Numbered from the stretch's first letter, positions 44,755 to 54,368 are shown. The stretch is 64,000 nt of DNA from Streptomyces sp. NBC_01232 (GCF_035989885.1 NZ_CP108518.1:3702501-3766500), one strand, 5' to 3'. Notes: generated by a model from the letters alone, not told the origin. Made by a program: numbers and translations.

Positions 44755-44945
44755 GATGCACGACCAGGCAGTTCAAGGCGAGGCTCGGGTACACCCCGCG
44801 GAGCGTGGGCACGTCGGAGGCGGCCCGGAGCAGCGGCAGGAGCAAGGAGCCGAACCAGGTGTCCGCCGGAAGCGGAGGGTCGTATGCGGCGAGCAGCGCC
44901 GCCCACTCGCTTTCCGGTTCCGAGGAATTCCCGCCGCTGTCAACA
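44755..44945 (-). pseudogene. Possible remnant of a DUF6193-like gene
   Basis: The gap 44686-45105 (420 bp) holds no intact gene. On the minus strand an open stretch reads protein-like (SEWAALLAAYDPPLP, then WFGSLLLPLLRAASDVPTLR, then GVYPSLALNCLVVHRG). The LLPLLRAAsdxPtLRgvYPslal pattern resembles the C-terminal part of DUF6193 proteins of Streptomyces, but no proper start lies upstream and the likeness ends abruptly near 44758. The rest of the gap shows nothing recognisable. Confidence 0.3.
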
Positions 44946-45105
44946 CGTCACGCTCCCCGGGAGTTCGACTTCGACCGCGGGACCATTCTTTGCATCCCTC
45001 GGGAGAGGGGCATCGCGGTCACCGGCCGGGCCCGCCCGCGCCGCCGTATCCCGGTGCGCGAGGGCGCTGCCGAGTAGGCTGAAGCAGCACCCCCTGGAGG
45101 ACACC

Positions 45106-45678
45106 ATGGCCGCCGAGCTCCCCGAATGGATGCTCCCGCCCCGCCCGAGCGGCTGGGAAGCGGATGACCTCGATCACCTGCCCCAGGCTCCCCGGCACAC
45201 CGAGCTCATCGACGGAGCGCTGATCTTCATGATGTCCCCGCAGCGGTCCTGGCACTCCCGGCTCGTGGAGAACCTGACCTTCAGCCTGCGCCACGCCGCG
45301 CCGGACGGCGTCGAGATCGAACGGGAGATGACCGTCCGACTCGACAAGAAGAGCCGCCCCGAACCGGACATCCTGGCCGCGACGGTCGCGTACGACCCCG
45401 ACCGCACCCGGTACCTCCCGGACGAAGTCGCCCTGGTGATCGAAGTCGTGTCGGAGGAGTCGGCGGACCGCGATCGCTCCATCAAGCCCTTCAAGTACGC
45501 CCAGGCGGGGATTCCCCACTTCTGGCGTGTCGAGGACGAGGAGAGCGGTCCCGCCGTCCACGTCTACGAGCTGGACACCGTCACCCGGAGCTACGTCGCC
45601 ACGGGAATTCACCGGGAGTGGCTCAAGGTGGCGGTTCCGTTCCCCGCGACCATCGATCTGGGCGGCCTCGTCCCCTGA
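45106..45678 (+). CDS. Uma2 family (DUF820) putative endonuclease
   Basis: A 190-residue protein of the Uma2 restriction-endonuclease-like fold. The catalytic PD-(D/E)xK-type pattern is seen in ELIDGALIFM, EPDILAATVAY (Asp) and VALVIEVVSEESADRD followed by Lys in RSIKPFKYAQAGIPHFWRV. These proteins are numerous in actinomycetes and cyanobacteria, with unknown biological targets. A CTGGAGG ribosome binding site precedes the ATG at 45106. It converges with the acyl-CoA ligase gene, only 7 bp between the stops. Confidence 0.9.
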   Translation: MAAELPEWMLPPRPSGWEADDLDHLPQAPRHTELIDGALIFMMSPQRSWHSRLVENLTFSLRHAAPDGVEIEREMTVRLDKKSRPEPDILAATVAYDPDRTRYLPDEVALVIEVVSEESADRDRSIKPFKYAQAGIPHFWRVEDEESGPAVHVYELDTVTRSYVATGIHREWLKVAVPFPATIDLGGLVP

Positions 45679-45685
45679 ATCCGCC

Positions 45686-47344
45686 TCAGCCGGTGCGCAG
45701 TTCGCGCTTGAGGATCTTGCCGCTCGCGTTGCGGGGGAGTTCCGTCACGAACTCGACCGCGCGCGGGACCTTGTAGTTGGCCATCTCGCGGCGGGACCAG
45801 GCGATCAGGTCGTCCGCGGTGAGGGTGGAGCCGGAGCGGCGGACCGCGTAGGCCTTGCCGACCTCGCCCAGGCGGGGGTCCGGGATGCCGATCACCGCGA
45901 CGTCCGCGATGTCGGGGTGCAGTCCGATGAGTTGTTCGATCTCGGCGGGGTAGGCGTTGAAACCGCCGACGATGAACATGTCCTTGATCCGGTCGGTGAT
46001 GCGCAGGTTCCCGTCCCCGTCCATGAACCCCACGTCGCCGGTGTGCAGCCACCCGTCTGCGGTGATCGCCCTCGCGGTCTCCTCGGGGTCCTCGAAGTAG
46101 CCCTGCATGACGTGGTGGCCGCGGACCAGGATCTCGCCCGTGCGCCCGGCCGGCTGCGGCTGCCCGTCCGCGTCCACGATGGCCACCTCGGTGCCCGGGA
46201 TGGCCCGGCCGGAGGTCGCGGAGATGATCTCCGCGGGGTCTCCGCGGCGGCACATGGTGACGATGCCGCTCGCCTCGGAGAGCCCGTAGGCGGTGAGGAC
46301 CGTGGCGATGCGCAGCTCGCCGCGCAGCCGCTCGACGAGCCGGAGCGGGACCACGGCCGCGCCGGTGACGACCAGGCGCAGGGCGGAGAGGTCGTGGTGG
46401 GCGCGCTGGGGGTGGTCGAGGAGCGACTGGTGGAGGGTGGGCGGCCCGGGGAGTACGGAGATCCGCTCGGCGGCGACGTTCGCGAGGACGGTGTCCACGT
46501 TGAAGACGGGCTGCGGGACCATCGTGGCCCCGCGCATCAGGCAGGCGATGATCCCTGCCTTGTAGCCGAAGGTGTGGAAGAAGGGGTTCACGATCAGGTA
46601 GCGGTCGCCCTCGCGCAGTCCGGCGAGCTCGCTCCACACGTCGTAGCAGCGCAGCGACTGGGCATGGGTGATGACCGCGCCCTTGGGGCTGCCGGTGGTG
46701 CCGGAGGTGAAGATGATGTCGGAGGGGGATTCGGGGCGGATCGCGGCGGCGCGTTCGCGCACCGCCGCGGCCGGTACGCCGTCCCCGCCCGCGAGGAAGT
46801 CCTTCCAGGTGCGGAAGGAGTCGGGGGCGTCGTCGGAGAGGACGACGACCTGTTCCAGGTGCGGCAGTCCGGGCAGCGGGCCGGTGCCGGAGCCCTCGGC
46901 GGCGGCGCGGCGCAGGGAGGCGACGTAGGAGGTGCCGAGGAAGGTGCCGGTGACGAAGAGCAGCCGGGCCCGGCTGCGTTCCAGGACGTACGCGGCCTCC
47001 GCGCCCTTGAAACGGGTGTTGAGGGGGACGAGCACGGCGCCCGCCGAGACGGCGCCGAGGGCGGAGACGATCCACTCCAGGGTGTTGGGCGCCCAGACGG
47101 CGACCCGGTCGCCGGGCTCGGTCCCGGCGGCGATGCAGGCGGCCGCGGCGCGCTCGACGCGTTCGCCGAGCTGCGTGTAACTGATCCGGGCGCGCCCGTC
47201 GACGACGGCCTCGCGGTCGGCGTACTGTGCCGCTGCCGCCCGGACCAGCCCGGCGATGCTGCCCCAGCGCAGGTCTCCGCGTACGTCCTCGCGCCGGTCG
47301 CCGTGCCGGAGGTCGTTCCGGTCGTCGCGCCCGTAGTCGCCCAT
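45686..47344 (-). CDS. Acyl-CoA synthetase (FadD3-like AMP-binding ligase)
   Basis: A 552-residue ligase of the acyl-adenylate family that activates a carboxylic acid to its CoA thioester with ATP. The AMP-binding motif is IIFTSGTTGSPKGAVITH; the A5/A8 core motifs are AYGLSEASG and GWLHTGDVGFMDGDGNLRI; the hinge is DRIKDMFIVGGFN; the C-terminal catalytic Lys is in NASGKILKREL. The general pattern resembles FadD3-type ligases, which activate the steroid rings C/D fragment in mycolic actinomycetes, but the substrate cannot be read from sequence. ATG 47344 has GGGAAGG ten bases upstream. It is divergent from the thiolase-like operon, with a shared operator between them. Confidence 0.93.
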   Translation of the reverse strand: MGDYGRDDRNDLRHGDRREDVRGDLRWGSIAGLVRAAAAQYADREAVVDGRARISYTQLGERVERAAAACIAAGTEPGDRVAVWAPNTLEWIVSALGAVSAGAVLVPLNTRFKGAEAAYVLERSRARLLFVTGTFLGTSYVASLRRAAAEGSGTGPLPGLPHLEQVVVLSDDAPDSFRTWKDFLAGGDGVPAAAVRERAAAIRPESPSDIIFTSGTTGSPKGAVITHAQSLRCYDVWSELAGLREGDRYLIVNPFFHTFGYKAGIIACLMRGATMVPQPVFNVDTVLANVAAERISVLPGPPTLHQSLLDHPQRAHHDLSALRLVVTGAAVVPLRLVERLRGELRIATVLTAYGLSEASGIVTMCRRGDPAEIISATSGRAIPGTEVAIVDADGQPQPAGRTGEILVRGHHVMQGYFEDPEETARAITADGWLHTGDVGFMDGDGNLRITDRIKDMFIVGGFNAYPAEIEQLIGLHPDIADVAVIGIPDPRLGEVGKAYAVRRSGSTLTADDLIAWSRREMANYKVPRAVEFVTELPRNASGKILKRELRTG

Positions 47345-47372
47345 GCGTGCCACCTTCCCGCAGACCCAGTAG

Positions 47373-47387
47373 CTGACTATCCGTCAG
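47373..47387. promoter_or_regulatory. TetR-type operator, one mismatch, divergent promoter
   Basis: CTGACT-ATC-CGTCAG, 28 bp from the ligase start (47344, leftward) and 51 bp from the thiolase-like start (47439, rightward). One site can control both directions. Confidence 0.7.
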
Positions 47388-47438
47388 ATTAGCTGTAGCC
47401 TTCGCGGCTGTCAGTACTGGCGCACCCCGGAGGTGGCG

Positions 47439-48590
47439 ATGGCTGCAACGCTCAAGGACGCGACGGCGATAGTCGGCATCGGCCAGACCGCCTTCGCGAA
47501 ACAACTGCCCCAGTCCGAGAAGGAACTCGCCTGCCGGGCCATCCTGGCGGCCCTCGCCGACGCCGGCATAGAGCCGTCCGAGGTCGACGCCTTCTCCTCG
47601 TACACCATGGAGGAGACCGACGAGGTCGAGGTCGCCAAGGCCATAGGCGCCGGCGACGTGACCTTCTTCTCCAAGATCGGCTACGGCGGCGGCGGTTCCT
47701 GCGCCACCGTCGGCCACCTCGCCTCCGCCGTCGCCACCGGCCAGGCCACCGTCGGCGTCGCCTGGCGCTCCCGCAAGCGCGGCTCGGGCCCCCGCCCCTG
47801 GAAGAACACCGCCGTCCAGCTGCCCACCCCCGGCCAGTGGACCAGACCCTTCGGCCTGCTGCGCCCCGCCGACGAGATCGGCATGCTGGCCCGCCGCTAC
47901 ATGCACGAGTACGGCGCCACCCGCGACCACCTCTTCAACGTCGCCATGGCCTGCCGCAACCGGGCCAACGCCAACCCGGCCGCGATGATGTACGAACGCC
48001 CGCTGACCCGTGAGATGTACATGACCTCCCGCATGATCAGCGACCCGCTCTGCCTCTTCGACAACTGCCTGGAGACCGACGGCGCGCTCGCCTGCGTGAT
48101 CGTCTCCGCCGAGCGTGCCCGCGACTGCCGCCAGAAGCCCGTCTACGTGCACTCCGTAGCCCAGGGCCTGCCCGCCCAGCACCACGGCATGGTCAACTAC
48201 TGGAACGACGACCCCCTGTCCGGGCCCGCCTGGACCGCCGCCCGCCACCTGTGGAAGCAGGCCGACTTCGGACCCCAGGACGTGGACGTCGCCCAGATCT
48301 ACGACGCCTTCACCCCGCTGATCCCGCTCTCGCTGGAGGGCTACGGATTCTGCGGACGCGGCGAGGGGGCAGCCTTCACCGAGGGCGGCGCCCTGGAGAT
48401 GGGCGGCCGGCTCCCCATCAACACCGGGGGCGGCGGCCTGTCCGAGGCCTACGTGCACGGCTTCAACCTGATCAACGAGGGCGTCAAACAGCTGCGCGGC
48501 GTCTCCACCGCCCAGGTGCCCGACGCCGCGACCTGCCTGGTGACGGCGGGCGAGGGAGTCCCGACGTCCGCGATCCTGCTGAGGAGCTGA
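47439..48590 (+). CDS. Thiolase-like lipid-transfer protein (SCP-x/Ltp2-like)
   Basis: A 383-residue thiolase-fold protein of the SCP-x/Ltp branch: DATAIVGIGQTAFAK at the start, GGGGSCATVGHLASAVATGQ around the classical nucleophile region, AQIYDAFTPLIPLSLEGYGF and NTGGGGLSEAYVHG. In steroid side-chain degradation, Ltp-type aldolases paired with a DUF35 protein split beta-hydroxyacyl-CoA by retro-aldol cleavage using Tyr residues. This gene sits 4 bp before a DUF35 gene, so the same pairing is likely. ATG 47439 has GGAGG at 47429-47433. Control is probably by the divergent operator at 47373. Confidence 0.92.
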   Translation: MAATLKDATAIVGIGQTAFAKQLPQSEKELACRAILAALADAGIEPSEVDAFSSYTMEETDEVEVAKAIGAGDVTFFSKIGYGGGGSCATVGHLASAVATGQATVGVAWRSRKRGSGPRPWKNTAVQLPTPGQWTRPFGLLRPADEIGMLARRYMHEYGATRDHLFNVAMACRNRANANPAAMMYERPLTREMYMTSRMISDPLCLFDNCLETDGALACVIVSAERARDCRQKPVYVHSVAQGLPAQHHGMVNYWNDDPLSGPAWTAARHLWKQADFGPQDVDVAQIYDAFTPLIPLSLEGYGFCGRGEGAAFTEGGALEMGGRLPINTGGGGLSEAYVHGFNLINEGVKQLRGVSTAQVPDAATCLVTAGEGVPTSAILLRS

Positions 48591-48594
48591 CCCC

Positions 48595-49050
48595 ATGACC
48601 ACCACCTCCGCCGCGGCGGACGCGCTGCTGCTGCCCGTCCCCGACGAGGACGGCGCCCCCTTCTGGGAGTACGCCGCCCGGGGCGAGCTCCGCGTCCAGG
48701 CCTGCACCTCCTGCGGCCGGCTGCGCTTCCCGCCCCGCCCCTGCTGCCCGCACTGCCGGTCCTTCGACAGCGAGTGGCGCCGCATGAGCGGCCGCGGCCG
48801 CATCTGGTCGTACGTCCGGCCGCACCCGCCGCTGCTGCCGGCCTACGCCGCCCAGGCCCCGTACAACGTGATCCTCGTGGAGCTCGCCGACGCCCCGCAC
48901 ATCCGGCTCGCCGGGAACCTGGTGACCTCGGCCGACGCCCCGCTCGACTCGGTGGACCCAGGCCGGCTGCGCATCGGCGCCCGCGTCCAGGTGGTCTTCA
49001 CCGAGACCGGCGGCATGGCCGTGCCCCGCTGGGTCCTGGAGAAGTCGTGA
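48595..49050 (+). CDS. Zn-ribbon and OB-fold (DUF35) CoA-binding protein
   Basis: A 151-residue accessory protein. The zinc ribbon is CTSCGRLRFPPRPCCPHC (CxxC...CxxC, residues 37-54), followed by an OB fold from about residue 62 (GRGRIWSYVRPHPPLL...). DUF35 proteins bind acyl-CoA and form a complex with a thiolase-like partner, here the product of the gene ending 4 bp upstream. The stop overlaps the GTG of the next gene (GTGA). Confidence 0.93.
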   Translation: MTTTSAAADALLLPVPDEDGAPFWEYAARGELRVQACTSCGRLRFPPRPCCPHCRSFDSEWRRMSGRGRIWSYVRPHPPLLPAYAAQAPYNVILVELADAPHIRLAGNLVTSADAPLDSVDPGRLRIGARVQVVFTETGGMAVPRWVLEKS

Positions 49051-49823
49051 CCGTGCGCGTGGAACGGGACAAGGCGACCGGGGTCGCGGTCGTCACCCTC
49101 GACCGGGAACACCGTCACAACGCCGTCGACCTGGCCACCGCGGCCGAACTGAGCGCGGTATGGCGGGAGTTCCGGTTCGCCGAGGAAGTGCGGGCGGTGG
49201 TGCTGACGGGCGCCGGCAGCGCCGCCTTCTGCACCGGCATCGACCGCGGCGTCGACGTTCCGCAGCCCGCCTCGCCCTACTCGGCCGACGACCCGCTGAT
49301 CGCCATCGGCCCCAAGGCGGGCGACCTGTGGAAGCCGGTCGTCGCCGCCGTCAACGGCATGGCCTGCGGCGGGGCGTTCTACCTGCTGGGCGAGGCGGAG
49401 TTCCTGATCGCCTCCGACACCGCCACCTTCTTCGACCCGCACACCGCCTACGGGATGGTCAGCGCCTACGAGGCCGTCTACATGGCGCAGCGCATGCCCT
49501 TCGGCGAGGCGGCCCGGATGTCCCTCATGGGCACGGCCGAGCGGCTCTCCGCGCGCCGGGCCCACGAGATCGGGCTCGTCTCGGAACTGACCGCGCCGGA
49601 CGCGCTGCTCCCGGCGGCCCTGCGGGCGGCGGAAACCCTGGCCGGCTTCCCGACAGAAGCCGTACAGGGCACCGTACGGGCCCTGTGGTCGGCGAAACAG
49701 GCCGCGCTCCAGCAGGCCCTGGCGCAGGCCCCGGCGCTGATCGCGCTGGGCAACCTGGCGCCGGAGCGGCAGGCGGAACTGTTCGCCTCGCGAAGGCCCG
49801 GTACGGAGCACAGGCTGCGCTGA
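49047..49823 (+). CDS. Enoyl-CoA hydratase/isomerase family protein
   Basis: A 258-residue crotonase-fold protein: VAVVTLDREHRHNAVD, VVLTGAGSAAFCTGID (first oxyanion-hole segment) and AAVNGMACGGAFYLLGEAEFLIAS (second). It would hydrate or isomerise an enoyl-CoA just before the retro-aldol step of the upstream thiolase-like/DUF35 pair. The expected second acidic residue region reads TYGMVSAYEAVYMAQRMPFGEAARM-like (HTAYGMVSAYEA) and I cannot assign the general base with confidence. Translational coupling to the DUF35 gene (GTGA) supports one operon. Confidence 0.92.
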   Translation: MTVRVERDKATGVAVVTLDREHRHNAVDLATAAELSAVWREFRFAEEVRAVVLTGAGSAAFCTGIDRGVDVPQPASPYSADDPLIAIGPKAGDLWKPVVAAVNGMACGGAFYLLGEAEFLIASDTATFFDPHTAYGMVSAYEAVYMAQRMPFGEAARMSLMGTAERLSARRAHEIGLVSELTAPDALLPAALRAAETLAGFPTEAVQGTVRALWSAKQAALQQALAQAPALIALGNLAPERQAELFASRRPGTEHRLR

Positions 49824-49843
49824 CCCGCCCGGCGGGCCGGGCC

Positions 49844-50470
49844 TCAGGGCTTGCGCGTGGACTTCGGGCCGGGCTTCTTCGGGGTGGACTTGGGCGTGGC
49901 CCTCGGCGTGGGCCCGGAGCCGTCCGACGTGGTCGACGCCGGGCCCGGCGTCCCGGTGCCGGACGATTCGACGGGCCGGTCGAGCCTGCACGTGGTGACC
50001 TCGCCCGCGCGCGAGGGCTCCTTGAGCGCCACCTCGACCGTACGGGTCTCACGGGCCTCCAGAGTCGCCCTGACCTCGGTCGACTCGACGACGGCGCCGC
50101 CCGCGCCCTCCCGGTACAGGTTCACCACGAAGGTCGCCCTGCGGTCCAGGTTCGAGGTGAGCCTGATCGTGGTGACCGGCGGGGTGCCGCCGACGCAGGT
50201 GACCACCACGGCCGTGGCCGGGGCACCGCTCGCACTCCGGGAGGGCGACGCGGCGGCCGTGGCCGTGCTGTTGCTGCTGCCGCTCCGGTGGCTCTTCTTC
50301 TTGCTCTTGGAGCTGGAGCACCCGCCGCCGCTGCTCTTGCTGCTGCTCTTGCTGCCGCTCTTGCCACCGCTCCCGCTGCTGCTGCTTCCGCCGTGCGAGG
50401 AGAAGCCGGTCAGTGCGAACACGACCGCCACCAGCACCGCGGTGAACCTGATACGACGTCCAGCCGCCAT
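49844..50470 (-). CDS. Secreted Ser/Gly/Lys-rich protein of unknown function
   Basis: A 208-residue exported protein. The signal peptide (residues 1-24, RIRFTAVLVAVVFALTGFSSHG) leads into a low-complexity Ser/Gly/Lys tract to about residue 70, then a compact beta-type domain (VVVTCVGGTPPVTTIRLTSNLDRRATFVVNLYREG...) with two cysteines, and finally a Pro/Thr/Lys tail (PKSTPKKPGPKSTRKP) that could bind the anionic cell wall. I recognise no enzyme. A GAGAGG ribosome binding site precedes the ATG. Confidence 0.75.
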   Translation of the reverse strand: MAAGRRIRFTAVLVAVVFALTGFSSHGGSSSSGSGGKSGSKSSSKSSGGGCSSSKSKKKSHRSGSSNSTATAAASPSRSASGAPATAVVVTCVGGTPPVTTIRLTSNLDRRATFVVNLYREGAGGAVVESTEVRATLEARETRTVEVALKEPSRAGEVTTCRLDRPVESSGTGTPGPASTTSDGSGPTPRATPKSTPKKPGPKSTRKP

Positions 50471-50632
50471 GGCCCGAACCTCTCCCCCGGGGACAACGGC
50501 GCGTCACGCTACCAGGCGCGTCGCACCCCGCATCGGGCGTACGGGGACCCGATCGGCCCCGGGTCCTGGCGTGCGGGCCGCGGGGGCCGGGCGTAGCGTC
50601 GGGACCGAGACCCCTATCCCGGAGGGCCGGGC

Positions 50633-51091
50633 ATGCTCCGCAACGTACTCGGCTCCCTGATGGGTCTGATCGGAGCGGCGGCCGCCGTCTGGAGCCCCTT
50701 CCGTGCCTGGTACGACGGCCGTCTCGGACGCGACTACCGCGTCCAGGAGCTCTTCACCTCCGCCGGGATCACCGATCACGGCTCCGCCCTGCTGGCCTCG
50801 GTCCTGCTCCCGTACCTCTTCGCCGCGGTCCTCACGCTGTGCGCGGTGCTGCTCCGCTCGCGGCTGCTGATGGCGCTGGCGGGGGTGGTCGTGCTCGGCT
50901 TCACCATCCTGTGGATGGTCCGCCAGGGCCAGGCCGTCGGCAGCCTCTCGGTGGGCGGCGAAAGCTCGGGCCTCGGTGACGGCCTCGCCAACGCCCTCGG
51001 CGCGGGCGCGCTGATCCTCCTGGGCGCAGCCGTCATGCGCGGCCGCCCCGCCCGCACCAACCGCCCGCTCCCCCCGACGACGCCCGTCTGA
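50633..51091 (+). CDS. Small membrane protein of unknown function
   Basis: A 152-residue protein with four hydrophobic segments (about residues 5-22, 53-75, 80-102 and 118-135) and a short Arg/Pro-rich tail. Between the first two lies an exposed loop (FRAWYDGRLGRDYRVQELFTSAGITDHGS). No transport or catalytic motif is seen. GGAGGG precedes the ATG by five bases. Confidence 0.8.
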   Translation: MLRNVLGSLMGLIGAAAAVWSPFRAWYDGRLGRDYRVQELFTSAGITDHGSALLASVLLPYLFAAVLTLCAVLLRSRLLMALAGVVVLGFTILWMVRQGQAVGSLSVGGESSGLGDGLANALGAGALILLGAAVMRGRPARTNRPLPPTTPV

Positions 51092-51156
51092 CGGCCGTCC
51101 GGGACCCGTCCCCCGGGACTCCGTGCCCGACGGGGACCCGGCCCGGACATGGCGGC

Positions 51157-51185
51157 GGCCCCGGCCCCCCGGAGGGGGCGGGGCC
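51157..51185. terminator. Bidirectional hairpin between convergent genes
   Basis: GGCCCCGGCCCCCC (51157-51170) pairs with GGGGGCGGGGCC (51174-51185) with one bulge. It lies between stops at 51091 (+) and 51211 (-). Confidence 0.65.
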
Positions 51186-51210
51186 GACCGGCCTGACTGG
51201 CGGGTGGGGA

Positions 51211-51708
51211 TCAGGCGGCGTCGACGACGCCGGAGGCCGCGATCTCGACCTTGCCCTTGGGGGCACCGGACTGGGAGCCCAGGGCCTCGATCTGGTCCAC
51301 GAGCTCCTGGCCCGAGACGACCTCGCCGAAGACGACGTGCTTGCCGTCGAGCCACGAGGTGACGACCGTCGTGATGAAGAACTGCGAGCCGTTGGTGTTG
51401 CGGCCGGCGTTCGCCATCGACAGCAGGTACGGGCGGTCGTGCTTCAGCTGGAAGTTCTCGTCCTCGAACTTCTCGCCGTAGATGCTCTTGCCACCGGTGC
51501 CGTTGTGGTTGGTGAAGTCACCGCCCTGCAGCATGAACTGGGGGATGACGCGGTGGAAGCCCGAGCCGGCGTAGCCGTAGCCGTTCTGGCCGGTGCACAG
51601 CTCGCGGAAGTTGCGCGCCGTCTTCGGGACGACCTCGTCGAAGAGGGCGAAGACGATGCGGCCGGCGGGGGCGCCGTTGATGGTGATGTCGAAGTAGACG
51701 TTGCTCAT
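51211..51708 (-). CDS. Peptidyl-prolyl cis-trans isomerase, cyclophilin type
   Basis: A 165-residue cyclophilin that catalyses proline isomerisation during protein folding in the cytoplasm. The active-site segments are present: [15 protein letters not shown] (Arg, Phe, Met, Gln), [18 protein letters not shown] and [12 protein letters not shown]. The length is typical of single-domain forms. The ATG at 51708 starts the conserved [12 protein letters not shown]; an ATG three codons upstream is also in frame. It is followed by a hairpin. Confidence 0.96.
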   Translation of the reverse strand: MSNVYFDITINGAPAGRIVFALFDEVVPKTARNFRELCTGQNGYGYAGSGFHRVIPQFMLQGGDFTNHNGTGGKSIYGEKFEDENFQLKHDRPYLLSMANAGRNTNGSQFFITTVVTSWLDGKHVVFGEVVSGQELVDQIEALGSQSGAPKGKVEIAASGVVDAA

Positions 51709-51776
51709 GGGGTCCATCCTGTCACTCCCGGTGCAGTGCGCTACCCGGCGGGGCCGCAGCCCCGCCTCCGGGCAGG

Positions 51777-54170
51777 TCAGCCGCTCGTCCGGGTGCCCGT
51801 GCCCTTCGCCGCGTCCAGGGCGTACACGCAGCGGTCCTTGCTGCATGCGTAGACCACTCCGGCGTCCGCCACCGGGGCGCCCGTGATCTCGCCGCCGGTG
51901 GCCAGCTTCCAGCGCAGCTGGCCGCCCGCCGCGTCCAGCGTGTACAGGCAGTGGTCGGCCGAACCGAAGTGCACGCGGCCGTCCGCGACCGCCGGGAGGC
52001 CGGTGATCTCGCCGCCCGCCGCGAACCGCCACTTCGGAGTGCCGGTGACCGCGTCGAGCGTGTACAGCGCGCTGCCCGCGCCCAGGTGGACGTTGCCGTT
52101 CGCGACGACCACCGGGTCCGAGGACTGCCGTGCCTCCGTCGCGATCCGCCAGCGGTCCTGGCCGGTGGCCGCGTCGAGGGCGTAGACGGTGCCCAGGTAG
52201 TCGACGAGGTAGACCCCGCCGCCCGTGACGGCCGCGCCCGGCGCGAAGGCCGGGGGCGCCAGGAAGACCGCGGGGGCCTCGAAGTGCCAGCGGACCCGGC
52301 CCGAGGCCCGGTCCACCGAGATCACCCGGGTACCGGCGGCCACGTAGACGTTCCCGTCCGCCGCCGGGGTGACCCGGACCGGCACGTTGCCGCAGGAGGC
52401 CGCGTCACCGACCGGGTACGACCAGGACTCTCGGCCGGTCCGGGCGTCCAGCGCGCGCAGCCGCGCGTCCTGCCACACGTACACCGTGCCGTCGTGCAGG
52501 ACGGGGGCCGCCTCCGCGGTCTCGAAGTCGCTCTGCGCGCCGGTCAGCTCCCACAGCTTGTGGCCGTTGGAGGCCTCACGGCCCTGTACGCCGCCCCCGC
52601 GCGTGGCGGTGACGACCGTGCCGCGCTCGGCGCGCAGCGCGTACACCCAGGCGTCGGTGGACAGCCGCCAGCGCTCGGAGCCGTCGCCGGCGTCGAGCGC
52701 GTACAGGGAGGGGCCGTCGGAGGCATGGATCCGGTTGTCGGCGACCGCCATCGACCAGGCGACGTCGCGGGTCTTGAACTGGCGGCGGCCGCTCGCCACG
52801 TCCAGCGCGTGGACCTCGAAGGAGGTCACGTAGAGCAGGTTCCCGGCGACGGTCGGGGTGCCCCAGACCTCGTTGGACATGCGGAAGCGCCACGGTCGCC
52901 AGCGGCCGCTGTCCGGGGACGGCCCGGGGCTCGGTACGGGCTGCACCGCGGAGGGGGTGGCCACCGACCCGCCGGGCGGGCGGATCCAGCCGGTCGCCGA
53001 ATCCGCGGCGGAGGACGAGGCGTGCGCGGCCGGGGCCGCGGCGGTCGCGCGGGGACCGGGCCCGATCGGCACGGGCGAGCCGCCCAGTCGCACGGGCTCG
53101 CCCGAGGGCACCGGGGACATCGGCGGGTGGTGCGGGCGCTGCGGGACGGCCTGGCCGGTCCGCGGGTCCACCCAGGAGTCGACCCCGCGCGGGCGGCGGT
53201 GCGTGGCGGCCTCGGAGGCCGCTCCCCGGCCCCCGGAGCCCGGGCCGGGCGCCGGCACCACGGGGGCGGGCGGCGTACGGTGCCCCGCGCGCCGGGCCTC
53301 GATCATCGCGACGGCCCGCGCCGGCAGCCACGCGGAGGCGGTCCCGCTGTCGTCACCGCCGTCGAACAGGTGCGGGGCGAGCTGTGCCTGCAGGTCGGCC
53401 GGGGTGGGCCGGAGCGTGGCGTCCATCTGCATGCAGGAGTCGATCAGCGGCCGCAGCTCGGCCGGCAGCCCCTCCAGGTTCGGGCCCTCGCGCAGCAGCA
53501 TGAAGACCGTCTCCACCGGGTTCGCCCCGTGGTACGGCGGGTGCCCGGTGGCGGCGAAGACGAGGGTGGAGCCGAGCGAGAAGACGTCGGACGCGCCCTT
53601 GACGCTGCGCGAGTCCTTCGCCTGCTCGGGCGACATGTAGGCGGGGGTGCCGACGGCGACGTTCGTCATGGTCAGGCGGGTGTTGGAGACCCCGCTCGCG
53701 ATACCGAAGTCGATCACGCGCGGGCCGTCCTCGACGACGAGCACATTGGACGGCTTCAGGTCGCGGTGGACCAGGCCGGCGCCGTGGATGGACTGCAGGG
53801 CCTCGGCGATACCGGCCGCGAGCCACCGTACGGCCTGGGCGGGCATGGGCCCGCACTCGTTGACGATCTCCTCCAGGGAGGGCGCCGGGACGTACGCGGT
53901 CGCCAGCCACGGCACGGCGGCACGCGGGTCGGCGTCGACCACGGCCGCGGTGTAGAAGCCGGACACGGCGCGGGCGGCCTCCACCTCGCGCGTGAAGCGC
54001 ACGCGGAAGAGCTGGTCCTCGGCGAGCTCGGTGCGCACCGTCTTGATCGCGACCCGCCGTCCGGAAGCGGACCGCGCGAGATAGACCAGCCCCATGCCGC
54101 CGGCGCCGAGCCGTCCCAGCACCTCGAAGGGGCCGATCCGTCTCGGGTCGTGCTGCGTCAGCTGCTCCAC
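51777..54170 (-). CDS. Ser/Thr protein kinase with a C-terminal PQQ-type beta-propeller
   Basis: A 797-residue protein. The kinase domain spans residues 12-270: P-loop [14 protein letters not shown], Lys43 in VAIKTVR, catalytic Asp137 in [11 protein letters not shown] at Asp154 and a SPEQA activation-segment end. A Pro/Ala-rich linker follows (about 280-430). The last 370 residues carry seven copies of a YALDAxTGxxxWR-like motif, the signature of a PQQ/quinoprotein-type propeller that probably binds ligands or substrates. No membrane helix is evident, so it is probably cytoplasmic, as for AfsK-type kinases, which share this design. GTG 54170 has GGAGG six bases upstream. Confidence 0.92.
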   Translation of the reverse strand: MEQLTQHDPRRIGPFEVLGRLGAGGMGLVYLARSASGRRVAIKTVRTELAEDQLFRVRFTREVEAARAVSGFYTAAVVDADPRAAVPWLATAYVPAPSLEEIVNECGPMPAQAVRWLAAGIAEALQSIHGAGLVHRDLKPSNVLVVEDGPRVIDFGIASGVSNTRLTMTNVAVGTPAYMSPEQAKDSRSVKGASDVFSLGSTLVFAATGHPPYHGANPVETVFMLLREGPNLEGLPAELRPLIDSCMQMDATLRPTPADLQAQLAPHLFDGGDDSGTASAWLPARAVAMIEARRAGHRTPPAPVVPAPGPGSGGRGAASEAATHRRPRGVDSWVDPRTGQAVPQRPHHPPMSPVPSGEPVRLGGSPVPIGPGPRATAAAPAAHASSSAADSATGWIRPPGGSVATPSAVQPVPSPGPSPDSGRWRPWRFRMSNEVWGTPTVAGNLLYVTSFEVHALDVASGRRQFKTRDVAWSMAVADNRIHASDGPSLYALDAGDGSERWRLSTDAWVYALRAERGTVVTATRGGGVQGREASNGHKLWELTGAQSDFETAEAAPVLHDGTVYVWQDARLRALDARTGRESWSYPVGDAASCGNVPVRVTPAADGNVYVAAGTRVISVDRASGRVRWHFEAPAVFLAPPAFAPGAAVTGGGVYLVDYLGTVYALDAATGQDRWRIATEARQSSDPVVVANGNVHLGAGSALYTLDAVTGTPKWRFAAGGEITGLPAVADGRVHFGSADHCLYTLDAAGGQLRWKLATGGEITGAPVADAGVVYACSKDRCVYALDAAKGTGTRTSG

Positions 54171-54368
54171 CACTCGCCTCCACACCCATCCCCGTACGGG
54201 CCACTCACCGGGCCCGCTTCCACCGGCACGGGGCCCTGCCCCGTGCAGCGTCTCACCCCGGGCGCCACCCGGGTCGAGCAACCCCGATTCTGTCAGGCCC
54301 GGACCCGGTCCGGCCCCGGCACGTCGAGGAGGGCGGTGTGATCTGCTCGGCGGTCCGTCCGGGAAGGC

